From NCBI GenBank assembly GCA_949130495.1, contig OX422213.1:51346284-51410283 (forward strand): a stretch of DNA of 64,000 nucleotides. Direction: 5' to 3'. The notes under the pieces are model-generated. The model was not told where the DNA came from and ran no database searches. It saw only the letters and a program-made list of their open reading frames with translations. This stretch comes from Sambucus nigra. Lineage: Eukaryota > Streptophyta > Magnoliopsida > Dipsacales > Adoxaceae. Below are positions 54,115 through 64,000 of this stretch, one piece after another; the first letter of the stretch is position 1; the number at the start of each line of letters is the position of its first letter. Position numbers and translations under genes: made by a program.

Positions 54115-55008
54115 TGTTGGGCTTGGGCCAAAAGCCACACGCCTGTCATCCGTCCGGTTCGGTTCGGGCTTATATAAATCTCCTTCTTTTTGTGCCAAAT
54201 TTAATTAACTTTCTAGGCCAAATTAATTAATTCTGAAATTAATTAATTAAATGATTTAACGAAATTAATTATTAACTATGTGACAGTTAAAAATAATTTT
54301 TCTGAACAGTCACTTGCTTTTGCTATAAATGCACTCTCCCTCCAGTTTCTTGGCTAATGAAAAAATCTCACTATATTTTTTTTCCAACCATAAAATGCCA
54401 TTCCTGTTTCAGAATAATCTTTCTTCCATTACTGCATTCATTCCATACATATTATTTATGCTGTTTGGTAAAATACAAAACACAAATTTGTGTTTGCTGG
54501 AATTAATCATCGTTGTGCTACTTGATTAATTCAAAAAATTCGTTCCATCTTAGGAGACAATTATTCAACAACCTTGAATCACATTGAAGGGAATAAATTT
54601 GCCTTAAGGAGACTGTTCTAAACAAGGTCGGATTTATTTTCTATTTATTAATATATTCAGCAAATTTCGTCTATTACAAGTAAGTTTCAGAATATTATTT
54701 TATTTCTGCAATTTCTGTAATTACTGAATTTAATAATTCTGTTTTAATTTTGAATTTATAATATCAGTTAATAACAATCATAAGACACATTTATTCGTTT
54801 ATTGTTTTATAAATTCATACAAAATTATTATTTTATTGTTACAGAACTATAATTTTTGTACCAGTTTACATTTATAATTAAAAATTTAAATTCTAATTAT
54901 TCTTGTAAAAATTTTGTTTTGTACATATTTTTTTTTTTAAAACCATGTACTTTCTAATAATTTTGTTTTGTATAGACTTTAATAAATCTTCATAATTAAT
55001 TTTACACA
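54115..55008 (+). repeat. C2 LTR copy 2
   Basis: It starts TGTTGGGCTTGGGCCAAAAG and ends near TTTTACACA. It is the LTR directly upstream of the long internal region. Confidence 0.7.
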
Positions 55009-58000
55009 ATTTTTTTTCTTTAATTTAGACTAGTAAAAATTACTATTTACTTTTTGTTTAATTCTGTGTTATATATTTCAGAATATTGTTTAGAATTCTT
55101 GTTAGAATTCGTTTAGTATTAATTATAATTTGAGAAATTTGGTATAACAGAATTTCGTAGTTTGTTTTGAGAAATTCATTACAAATATATATTATTATTG
55201 ATAAAAATTCTGTTTTTGTAACATAAATGATATCACAAAGTACAAACACAGTCTACCGACCGTGAATGTGACTCATGCTACTATTGCTGCCCTCGTGAAC
55301 ATGCCACATGGAGAGAAATCGAAAAAAAATTACGGGGACCAGTTTCAAACACTGGCAATGATAGATGTATTTCTATCTCACAACCTTCTAATTGGCAAGA
55401 TTTGTATATAAGATTATCCTTCTTTGCAAGAAGGAGATAAGACAAAAAGTTGTTGTCGTTGACGCATGGAAACATTCTGATTTTTGTGCCATAAGTACAT
55501 CCTGACGTACTTGGACAAAGCGTTGTACCATGTCTACAACACAATGAAAACCACAAAGGAATTATGGAATTCTTTAGAGAAGAAGTACAAAACTGAAGAT
55601 AAGGGTATGAAAAAATTCATCGTGGGCCGTTTTCTAGACTTCAAAATGGTTGACTCCAAGACAATTATTGCATAAGTTCAGGAATTTCAGGTTATTCTTC
55701 ACGACATTTACGCTAAAGGAATGTCGATAAGTGATTTCCAAGTGGTGGCAATAATTGAAAAGTTGCCTCCATCTTGGAACTTGTTCAAAAATTATCCCAA
55801 GCACAAACACAAGGAGATGAAAGTCGAAAAATTGGTAGTACGTTTACGGATTGAAGAAGACAACTGTGAATCTCAAAAGAAAAGTGGGAAGAGCATCATG
55901 GAGTCGAAGGCTTATGTGGTTGAAGGTCCTAAATCCAAATATAAGTGTGATAGGGAAGGCACATCTAAGTAAAAAAAGTTCAAAGGCAAATGCTACAATT
56001 ACGGCAAGCCAAAACACCGCTCAAGCGAGTGTTGCAAATCGAAGAACGCTAAAAAAACCAATGCTCAAGAAAATGTGATGGAGGGTGAGAACATTTCTGA
56101 TGGTATGGTATGGTAAACATAAATCTTTCTGCTATTGTCTCTGAACGCAATCTGGTAGGAAATACCAAGGAATGGTGGGCGGACACTGGGGCTATACGCC
56201 ACATTTGTGCAAACAAATGGATGTTTACTACTTATAAGGCTTGAGAAAATGAGGAGACCCACTTTATGGGGAACTTTTCGAGTTATAAAGTCGTGGGACA
56301 AGGAAAGATCATTCTGAAAATGACTTCGGGAAAGGTACTTACTCTTAATAATGTGCTGCACGTGCCTGACATCCGTAAAAATCTGATTTTCGGATCGCTT
56401 TTAATCAAGAATGGGTTTAAACTCGTATTTGTTTCTGATAAGTTTGTGTTGTCAAAAAATGATGTGTATGTGGGAAAGGGCTACCTATCTTAGGGGATCT
56501 CTATAATGAATGTAATGACATTGATGCCTAAGGCATCCCCAATGAATGAAATTGCTAGTTCCACTTACTTGATTGAGTCATCTGATATTTGGTATGCTAG
56601 ATTAGGACATGTTAATTTTGACACCTTACGTAGATTAATTAACTTGGATTTTTTTGCCAAAATTTGATATTGAAAAAAATAATAAATGTGATATTTGTGT
56701 GGAATCAAAATTAGCTAGATTACCTGTTTTGTTGAAAGGATCACTGGACCATTAGATGTAATACACACGAATATTTGTGATTTAAAATTTATACAAACTG
56801 TAGGTGGAAAAAAGTACTTTATTACTTTTATTGACGATTGCACAAAATATTGCTATGTATATTTGTTAGACAGTAAAGATGAGGCCATTGATGCATTTAA
56901 ACAATATAAAAATAAAGTTGAGAATCAATTAAGTAAAAACATAAAGGCTATAAGGAGTGACAGAGGAGGTGAATATGAATCTCCTTCTGAGGAATTTTGT
57001 TCTGAACATGGAATTATCCATCAAACCACCACTCCTTATTCTCCTCAATCAAATGGTATTGCTGAACGCAAAAATCGTACATTAAAGGAGATGATGAACT
57101 CTATGTTTATAAGTTCAGGATCTCCCCAGAACTTGTGGAAGACTTATTATCTGCTAATTATATTCATAACAAAGTCCCACACAAGAAAACTCACAAGACG
57201 CCTATGAGTTATGGGAATGTCGAAGACCTTGCTATAAATATTTACGAGTGTGGTGGTTCTTGGCCAAGGTGATGGTTCCTAAACCTAAAAAGGTAAAAAT
57301 AGAACCAAAGATTGTTGACTGTGTGTTCATCGATTATGCTCTAAATAACAATGCATATCGTTTCTTAGTTTATAAATATGATATTCGGGATATTCATGTA
57401 AATAGGGTTATTGAAACGAGGGACACTTCATTTTTTGAAAATGAATTTCCATATAACATGATCTGAGAATCCGGTCCTTCTAAAAGGACAAATCAAGCTA
57501 CTACAAATGGTACTCATCAACCTATTGAATCAATAGAGGATGAACCAAAACGTAGTAAAAGGGAAAGGACCTCGACTTGCTTCGGTCCGTATTTTTTAAC
57601 ATATTTGTTAGAAAATGAACCTCAATCATACAAAAAAGCGATATCCTCACCCGATGCTTATAAAAAAATTGAATCCATTTTGCAAAATCATACATGGGAA
57701 CTAGTGGATGTTCCACCAGGTTCGAAACCGTTAGGTTACAAATAGATCTTCAAAAAGAAATTGAAGGCCGATGGGCCAATTCATAAATATAAAGCAAGAC
57801 TTATAGGTAAAGGCTATAGGCTAAAGGAAGGGTTGGATTACTTCGACATATACTCACCGGTAACAAGAAATACGTCCATTCGAATGTTAATACCAATATC
57901 TGTCATTAATGGACTTGAAATACATCAAATGGATGTAAAAATCGCTTTCTTAAATGGTGAATCAGACGAGAAAATTTATATGGAGCAACCTGAAGGGTTC

Positions 58001-58165
58001 AAGGCTCCCGGACAATAAGGAAAAGTTTGTAAGCTTGTGAAATCACTTTACGGATTAAAACAAGCACTTAAGCAGTGGCATGAAAAAATTGATAATGTAA
58101 AGTTATCAAATGGTTTCAAAATTAGTGAGTGCAATAAATGTATTTGTTAACGAAAATGTTATTTA
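55009..58165 (+). pseudogene. Copia C2 gag-pol (truncated in RT)
   Basis: The leader is followed by gag at 55228. Gag blocks are [47 protein letters not shown] and a damaged zinc knuckle (CYNYGKPKHRSSECC). The protease motif is WWADTGAIRHICANKW. Integrase shows WYARLGHVN, FITFIDDCTKYCYVYLL, RSDRGGEYES and PQSNGIAERKNRTLKEM. RT shows YKARLIGKGYRLKEGLDY, LEIHQMDVKIAFLNGE and YMEQPEGF, then SLYGLKQALKQWHEK. After FKISECNKC the sequence becomes AT-rich, before the YVDD box and RNase H, so the 3' half is missing. Many stops are present. The order PR-IN-RT defines Ty1/copia. Confidence 0.85.
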
Positions 58166-58238
58166 TCTTTAATTAATTAAATTAATTAGATTATAATTAA
58201 TGCACATTTTAGCCTAAAGCTACACCAAAAACAGGAAT

Positions 58239-58506
58239 CTGGCACGGTTTAAAACTGTGCCAGATCAAATCTGACACGGTTTTGAACTGTGCCAGAATCA
58301 GGTGTTCCAAAATGGCCATTTTTTTCTGGCACGGCTCAAAAGTGTGCCAGATTTGACACTTTTAAACCGTGCCAAATTTGATATTTCTGGCACACTTTTG
58401 GCATTGTTTTTAACTGTGCCAGATTCAGCATAGCTTAAAAAAATTTGGCACAGTTCAAAACCGTGCCAAAATATGACACTTTTGCCACGGTTTTGAACTG
58501 TACCAA
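58239..58506. repeat. Array of CACGGTTNNAAACTGTG hairpin units
   Basis: At least seven imperfect palindromes of the form CTGGCACGGTTTAAAACTG-TGCCAG, some separated by only a few bases. Central variation includes TTTAAAAC, TTTTGAAC and CTCAAAAG. Confidence 0.88.
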
Positions 58507-58989
58507 ATTTTTTATAAAATAAAAAAAAAATTAATTAATTTGAAAGCACAAAAATTCACAAATTAAAAATATTGCACGTTTTTGATAAACTAATGTACAT
58601 ACAAACTTCAAAATATTACAAGTCTTTAATAGTTCACAGGTCAAAAAAAAATTGGGCAGAGCTTCCTCTATTTTCTCGACATTTCAAAACCTGCTAATAC
58701 AAAACCTACTTAACATAAAGCTCGCACGGCCACAAAATATAACAATTAACTTACAAAAGCCCGCACAACCATAAAAGTTAACAATAAAACTACAAAATCC
58801 GCACGGCCATAACACAAAAAAATGGAATCATGAATAAACCCCTTGTTGTAAACCATTGAGTTCTCTGTGTGTTCCACGTGAACAAATGCTAACGATAAAC
58901 TGTTATCTTGCAAAACAAATAGGATACAAAAAAGATACGATATTAGTAACCCAATAATTTATAAAAAAAAAACTTACTCAAACTAAAAA
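58507..58989. other. AT-rich sequence with a short repeat
   Basis: No gene. A module with CGCACGGCCA(C/T)AA and TAACAATTAACTTACAAAA-like sequence is repeated about three times at roughly 58720-58820. Confidence 0.55.
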
Positions 58990-61478
58990 ATTACTACCCG
59001 ATCAGTTCCTACAAGTTACATTGGTCCCGTGCGAGGTGTTCGTGCCTCCTGCGGGGTCGTTTGGGGGCTGGTTTGGGTTTTCACCCTTTAACGGCTTGTT
59101 TTTAAGTCTAAGCGAGTTTTTTGCAAATTATCGTCATATTCTGAAACCGGGAGACCCGGGACTACGCGGTCAGTTCCTACAAGTTACATTGGTCCCGTGC
59201 GAGATGTTCGTGCCTCCTACGGGGTCGTTTGGGGGCTGGTTTGGGTTTTCACCCTTTAACGCCTTGTTTTTAGTTTAAGTGTTAATTTTTGCCAATTATC
59301 GTCATATTCAAAAATCGGGAGCCCCGGGACTACGCGGTCAGTTCCTACAAGTTACATTGATCCCGTGCGAGGTGTTCGTGGCTCCTACGGGGTCGTTTGA
59401 GGGCAGGTTTGGGTTTTCACCCTTTAACGACTTGTTTTTAAGTTTAAGTTTTGATTTTTGTCAATTATCGTCATATTCTCAAACCAGGAGACCCGGGACT
59501 ATGCGATCAGTTCCTACAAGTTAAATTGGTCCCGTGCGAGGTGTTCGTGCCTCTTACGGGGTCGTATGGGGGTTGGTTTAGGTTTTCAACCTTTAACGGC
59601 TTGTTTTTAAGTCTAAGTGTGATTTTTGCAAATTATCGTCATATTCACAAACCGGGATACCTGAGACTACCCGGTCAGTTCCTACAAGTTACATTCGTCC
59701 CGTACGAGGTGTTCGTGCCTCCTACGGGATCTTTTGGGGGCCAGTTTGGGTTTTCACCCTTTATCGCCTTGTTTTTAAGTCAAAGTGTTGATTTTTGCAA
59801 ATTATCGTCATATTCACAAATCGGGAGACACGGGACTACGCGGTCAGTTCCTACAAGTTACATCGGTCCCATGCGAGGTGTTCCTGCCTCTTACGAGGTC
59901 GTTTGGGGGCTGGTTTGAGTTTTCACCATGTAACGGCGTATTTTTAAGTCTAAGTGTTATTTTTGCAAATTATCGTCATATTCTCAAACCGCGAGACCCG
60001 GTACTACGCGGTCAGTTCCTATAAGTTACACTGGTCCCGTACGAGGTGTTCGTGCCTCTTACGGGTCTGTCTGGGGGTTGGTTTGGGTTTTCACCTTTTA
60101 ACAACTTGTTTTTAAGTCTAAGTGTTAATTTTTGCAAATTATCGTCATATTCACCAAACCGAGAGACCCGGGACTATGTGGTCAGTTCCTACAAGTTACA
60201 TTGGTCTCGTGCGAGTGGTTCGTGCCTCTTGCGGGGTCGTTTGGGGACAAGTTTGGGTTGTCACCCTTTAACGGCTTGTTTTAATTCTAAGTGTTATTTT
60301 TGCAAATTATAGTCACATTCTCAAACCGGGAGACTCGAGACTACGCAGTCAGTTCGTACAAGTTACATTGGTCCCGTGCGAGGTGTTCGTGCCTTTAACG
60401 GGGTCGTTTGGGGGTTGGTTTGGGTTTTCACCCTTTAACGGCTTGTTTTTAAGTCTAAGTGTGATTTTTGTAAATTATCATCATATTCACAAACCGGGAG
60501 ACCCTAGACTACCCGATCAGTTTGTACAAGTTACATTGGTCCCGTGCGAGGTGCTCATGCCTCCTACGGGGTCGTTTCGGGGCTGGTTTGGGTTTTGACC
60601 CTTTAACGGCTTGTTTTTAAGTCTAAGTGTTGATTTTTGCAAATTATTCATCATATTCACAAATTGGGAGACACGAGACTACGCGGTCAGTTCCTACAAG
60701 TTACATTGGTCCCGTGCGAGGTGTTCGTGCCAGTTACGGGGTCGTTTGGGGGCTGGTTTGGGTTTTCACCCATTAACGGCTTATTTTTAAGTCTAAGTGT
60801 TATTTTTGTAAATTATCATCATATTCTCAAACCGGGAGACCCGGGACTACGCGGTCAGTTCCTACAAGTTACATTGGTCCCGTACGAGGTGTTCATGCCT
60901 TTTACGGGTCTGTTTGGGGGTTGGTTTGTGTTTTCACCCTTTAACGACTTGTTTTTAAGTCTAAGTGTTGATTTTTGCAAATTATCGTCATATTCACAAA
61001 TCGAGAGATTCGGGATTACGCGGTCAGTTCCCACTAGTTACATTAGTCCCGTGCGAGGTGTTTGTGCCTCTTACGGGGTCGTTTGTGGGCTAGTTTGGGT
61101 TGTCACGCTTTAACGGATTGTTTTTAAGTCTAAGTGTTATTTTTGCATATTATCGTCATATTCTCAAATCGGGAGACCTGAGACTACACGGTCTGTTCGT
61201 ACTAGTTACATTGGTCCCGTGCGAGGTGTTCGTGGCTCCTACTGGGTCGTTTGGGGGCTGGTTTGGGTTTTCACCCTTTAACGGCTTGTTTTTAAGTTTT
61301 AAGTGTTGATTTTTGCAAATTATCAGCATATTCTCAAACTGGGAGACCCGGGACTACGAGATCAGTTCCTACAAGTTACATTGGTCCCATGGGAGGTGTT
61401 CATGCCTCCTGCGGGGTCGTTTGGGGGCTGGTTTGGATTTTCACCCTTTAACGGCTTGTTTTAACGTCTAAGTGTTAT
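58990..61478. repeat. 168-bp tandem array, about 15 copies
   Basis: The first five starts of GGTCCCGTGCGAGGTGTTCG lie at 59023, 59191, 59359, 59528 and 59696, so the period is 168 with rare single-base changes. The consensus also contains CCCTTTAACGGCTTG, GCAAATTATCGTCATATTC and CGCGGTCAGTTCCTACAAG. The period is divisible by three, so long open frames appear in it (repeated FGFSPFNGLFLSLSVIFANY). These shift at single-base indels and start anywhere in the unit, which argues against a gene. The array is cut by the copia LTR at 61479. Confidence 0.93.
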
Positions 61479-63129
61479 TGTAAGGACGCAAATTTCCAAT
61501 TGAGTCCTTTGTAGTTTTGGCTCGATTCCGGACAAAAACGTTTGAGTCAAATAGAGTATATTGATCATCTCTCAAGCCTATGACGTGTTTGTTGAAGTCG
61601 TAGCGGCCAAGAGTATAAAGCTTCATCAAAAGCCGTGGTTTATGTGCCTCGTTTCAACGTCATCAACAGTGGTTCCATGCTCCCAAGGTATGAATGCATT
61701 ACATATATATATAGGAGCTTGGAACAGTTTATATTGGGTGTTAGGTTTTAAAACTGTGTTTTTTTTTTCAGAATGTTTTCTAATAAAACTTATATATAAA
61801 GTGCATAAAAGTTTCTCGGCTTGAAAAGAATTTTTGAAGCATTCTGTGAGTTCGTTCGAAGTGTCGTTCGAACGAGATTGTCGTTCAAACCACAAGTCGT
61901 TCGAACGAGATTGCCAACGACTTTCCATTAAGGCATACTGGAACTTCATTCGAAATGTCATTCGAACGAGATTGTCGTTCTAACGAGATTTCCAACGAGT
62001 TTCTAACGAGATCATACTGGAACTTCGTTAGAAGACTCGTTCGAACAAGAATGTCGTTCGAACGAAATGTCGTTCGAACGAGATGCCAGGCAGGAACAAT
62101 TTTTGGCAGTTTTAAGCAGTTTTTCTCCCACTTTCCCACTTGTTTCTTAACTAACTTTTCTCAGACTTTATTATGTGCGGGAATAACATTTTCCAACTTA
62201 ACTTTTCCAATCTATTCGATCTTTTAGAGAGAGTTTGAGAGCTAAATTGCTTATGGAACATGTTCTTGTTTTGAGTGAAATTATTTAGAGAAAATTATAC
62301 ACCACTCTAGTTTACACCCAATTATTTGTTTATCCAAGTTTCAATATATATACATCTTGCTTGGAGTTTTGGCACCGGGTTCATCTCTTCCGTTCAAAGA
62401 GAGGTTTTGGGTTTGCTTCTACATCCCTCAAAGAAAGAATAACCTTTTTGCTGTACCCACTTGGAGAAAGGCTCCTTGTTCGGGTGACGGTGACCATATA
62501 AAGTCCGATCGGTGGACTCCGAGACCGCGGTGGAGCTCTGTGGTTATCCTCTAGGAAGAGGTGTCTACAAGAAGAAGCGTCGAGGCTTGAGAAGGATCGA
62601 GTCGTGTGATGTAAGCCTTTCTATCTTGTATTTGTAAATTCCGTATCTAGTGGATTTGAGGCTAGGACCGTCCGAGGTTGTTTCTCGTTGTGGGTTTTTC
62701 CTCGTACATCGCGGCGTAGTGTGATTGATTTTCTTTTATCTTGCATAATAACTTAGAACTCATGCTTAGGATAATTCAAGATAAAATTGGTTTTAATTGT
62801 CACACTGCATAATTAAATATTGGGTAAAGTTTATTTAATTCAAGTCTATTGATTAAAACTGGTTTGGTCTAATTTAGTAATATTGATAAACATGACTTAG
62901 GCAAATTCTAGGACTCGGATTAATCAATTGGTTTAAGTGAAATTAATATTTGCGTGTGTTTATTTATTTTTCACTTGGGTTTAATTTTAATTTGAAATAG
63001 GAATTAAAATTTGGTGTTTGTTTGTTGTGTGAACCATCTTACGCTTCCGCATCTTTTTCAAAAAGGAAATTGATTTTAAAGTATAAAGACTGTGTTTATT
63101 TTAAAATCGGGATCCACATTTTCGTTTCA
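61479..63129 (+). repeat. 5' LTR of copia C3
   Basis: It starts TGTAAGGACGC inside the 168-bp array and ends TTCGTTTCA, directly before a Met-tRNA PBS. GTTAT (61474-61478) is the likely target-site copy. A TATATATATAGG promoter-like stretch is near 61704, and the CG palindrome cluster lies at 61864-62081. The partner LTR is outside the window. The LTR is long for copia (about 1.65 kb). Confidence 0.75.
61864..62081. repeat. Cluster of TCGTTCGAACGA palindromes
   Basis: Perfect copies occur at 61864, 61897, 62053 and 62070. Near-copies (TCATTCGAACGA, TCGTTCTAACGA, TCGTTAGAA) and CAACGAGTTTC segments lie between them. Confidence 0.88.
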
Positions 63130-63132
63130 AAT

Positions 63133-63145
63133 TGGTATCAGAGCC
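63133..63145 (+). other. Met-tRNA primer-binding site of copia C3
   Basis: TGGTATCAGAGCC, a full match to the complement of the plant initiator tRNA-Met 3' end, lies three bases inside the LTR. Confidence 0.9.
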
Positions 63146-63195
63146 AAAGCGATAAATTATTTCGTTAAAGATCCTTTAAATAATTTTTGGCTAAA

Positions 63196-64000
63196 ATGGA
63201 ATTTTTTCCATTTTCAAAATTTCGTATTTTCGATGTTTCTAACTACGCGTATTGGAAAGCGCGAATGAAATGGGCACTAAAATCTATCGATGAGAGGGTT
63301 TGGATGTCTGTAGTTAACGGGTGGTCTCCACCAACTCATTTAGTTGAAAATTAACGTGTTCCCAAACCGGCCGATAGATGGACTGAGAATGAGTTTAAAC
63401 TTTCTAATTTTAATTTTCGTGGTTTGAATGCCTTGTTTAGCGCTGTCACACCAGATGAATTCCGACGTATTATGACGTGTGAAACCGCTAAAGAAGCTTG
63501 GGATATTTTACAACTAACTCATGAAGGAACTAGTGTCGTTAAAGCTTCGAAACTCCAAAACCTCACCACTCAATTTGAAACTATCAAAATGAACGATAAT
63601 GAAACTTTTGATGAATTTTATGCTAGACTTTCAGATATTGTCAATTCATCTTTTAATTTGGGAGAGAAAATACCCGACAACCGTGTTGTAAAGAAAATTT
63701 TAAGGTCCCTACCCGATAGATTTATTCCAAAAGTGACCGTTTTAAATTCTTTACCAACTTTAGCCTCTACGAAATTAGAAGAGCTTGTAGGTGATTTACA
63801 AACCTATGAACTAGATATGTTTCCCTCTAAAACTGAAAAGAAAATTGAAAAGGGCGTTTCTTTAAAAGTCCGAAAAGAGGTCAAACAAGTAGTAGAGAGC
63901 GAGAGTGATAGTGACTCGAAAGACATGGCTTTGTTTGCTCGTAAATTTAGAAAATTTCTTAAATTTAACAAAGATAAATTTAAAAATGATTTTAAGAAAT
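63196..64000 (+). pseudogene. Copia C3 gag (partial, one in-frame stop)
   Basis: It starts at ATG 63196 (MEFFPFSKFRIFDVSNYAYW). The copia Gag core follows: YAYWKARMKWALKSIDERVW, ETAKEAWDILQLTHEGTSVV, SKLQNLTTQFETIKM, FDEFYARLSDIVNSSF, ILRSLPDRFIPKVTVL and LEELVGDLQTYELDM. This matches the UBN2-type Gag domain of plant copia elements (recalled, not searched). The tail is Lys/Glu-rich and still open at the window edge, before the zinc knuckle. TAA at 63352-63354 is the only stop seen and could be a CAA-to-TAA change, so this may be a young copy. Confidence 0.87.

Larger units (their letters stand above)
58218..61478 (+). mobile_element. CACTA-like terminus with associated tandem arrays
   Basis: GCTACACCAAAAACAGGAAT resembles a CACTACACCAAAAA terminus with altered first bases. 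It is followed by the dense hairpin repeats expected of a CACTA subterminal region. The copia C2 RT ends just before it. I found no second terminus or transposase in the window, so whether the arrays to the right belong to the same element is inference. Confidence 0.45.

Noticed and set aside
59021..61309. Long plus-strand frames with repeated FGFSPFNGLFLSLSVIF units, suggestive of a repeat protein
   Set aside because: They follow from the 168-bp period. Starts fall anywhere in the unit, frames shift at single-base indels, and no domain or promoter fits.
1..64000. Host protein-coding, tRNA or rRNA genes
   Set aside because: Every long frame I could interpret belongs to a mobile element or the viral remnant. 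The tRNA-like matches are primer-binding sites only.

Overview
The window is plant nuclear DNA, most likely from a eudicot, and is built almost entirely of nested mobile elements. I see no convincing host gene, rRNA, tRNA or CRISPR array. The evidence for a plant is the set of families present: Ty3/gypsy Tat-lineage elements with a second RNase H domain, several Ty1/copia elements primed by initiator-tRNA-Met-type sites, En/Spm-type CACTA remnants, MITEs with terminal inverted repeats, and a decayed pararetrovirus-like sequence.
Layout. 1-2149: the 5' end of a minus-strand Tat-type element (gag start, PBS, LTR) inserted in a fragment of a longer LTR. 2150-15578: a decayed minus-strand caulimovirid-like sequence (RT, protease-like block, CCHC block, PBS, TATA, upstream block), broken by a head-to-head LTR palindrome (4181-5230), a 3.7-kb solo LTR (5925-9640), a 2.5-kb LTR-like insertion (10741-13221) and a MITE (14145-14426). 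15579-18016: another solo-LTR-like repeat. 18264-34238: a minus-strand copia element split by a complete 11.2-kb plus-strand Tat-type element (Tat-1, 21584-32789, TSD AGTTT). 34753-58165: a plus-strand copia family with repeated LTR-leader units, split by a CACTA-like element (about 35285-52515). That element carries a second Tat-type element (Tat-2, 36353-47710, minus strand) and fragments of a chromovirus RT and a copia gag-PR. 58218-61478: a second CACTA-like end with hairpin repeats and a 168-bp tandem array. 61479-64000: a copia element (LTR, PBS, gag) that inserted into the array and runs off the window.
Tat-1 and Tat-2 belong to one family and are the most informative part. Each has LTR - PBS - gag - protease - RT - RNase H - archaeal-type RNase H - integrase - repeat spacer, and then an opposite-strand spliced gene next to the 3' LTR. 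That gene has the same exon borders and reading frame in both copies. It encodes a globular N-terminal domain, an acidic Ser/Glu/Asp stretch, a Lys/Glu/Arg-rich stretch and long coiled coils. Both gag genes also share an in-frame TGA at the last zinc-knuckle ligand. All coding copies carry nonsense or frameshift changes, so none looks able to move on its own today.
All coordinates were read by eye. Element edges are good to a few bases where a TSD is given and approximate where 'about' is used.
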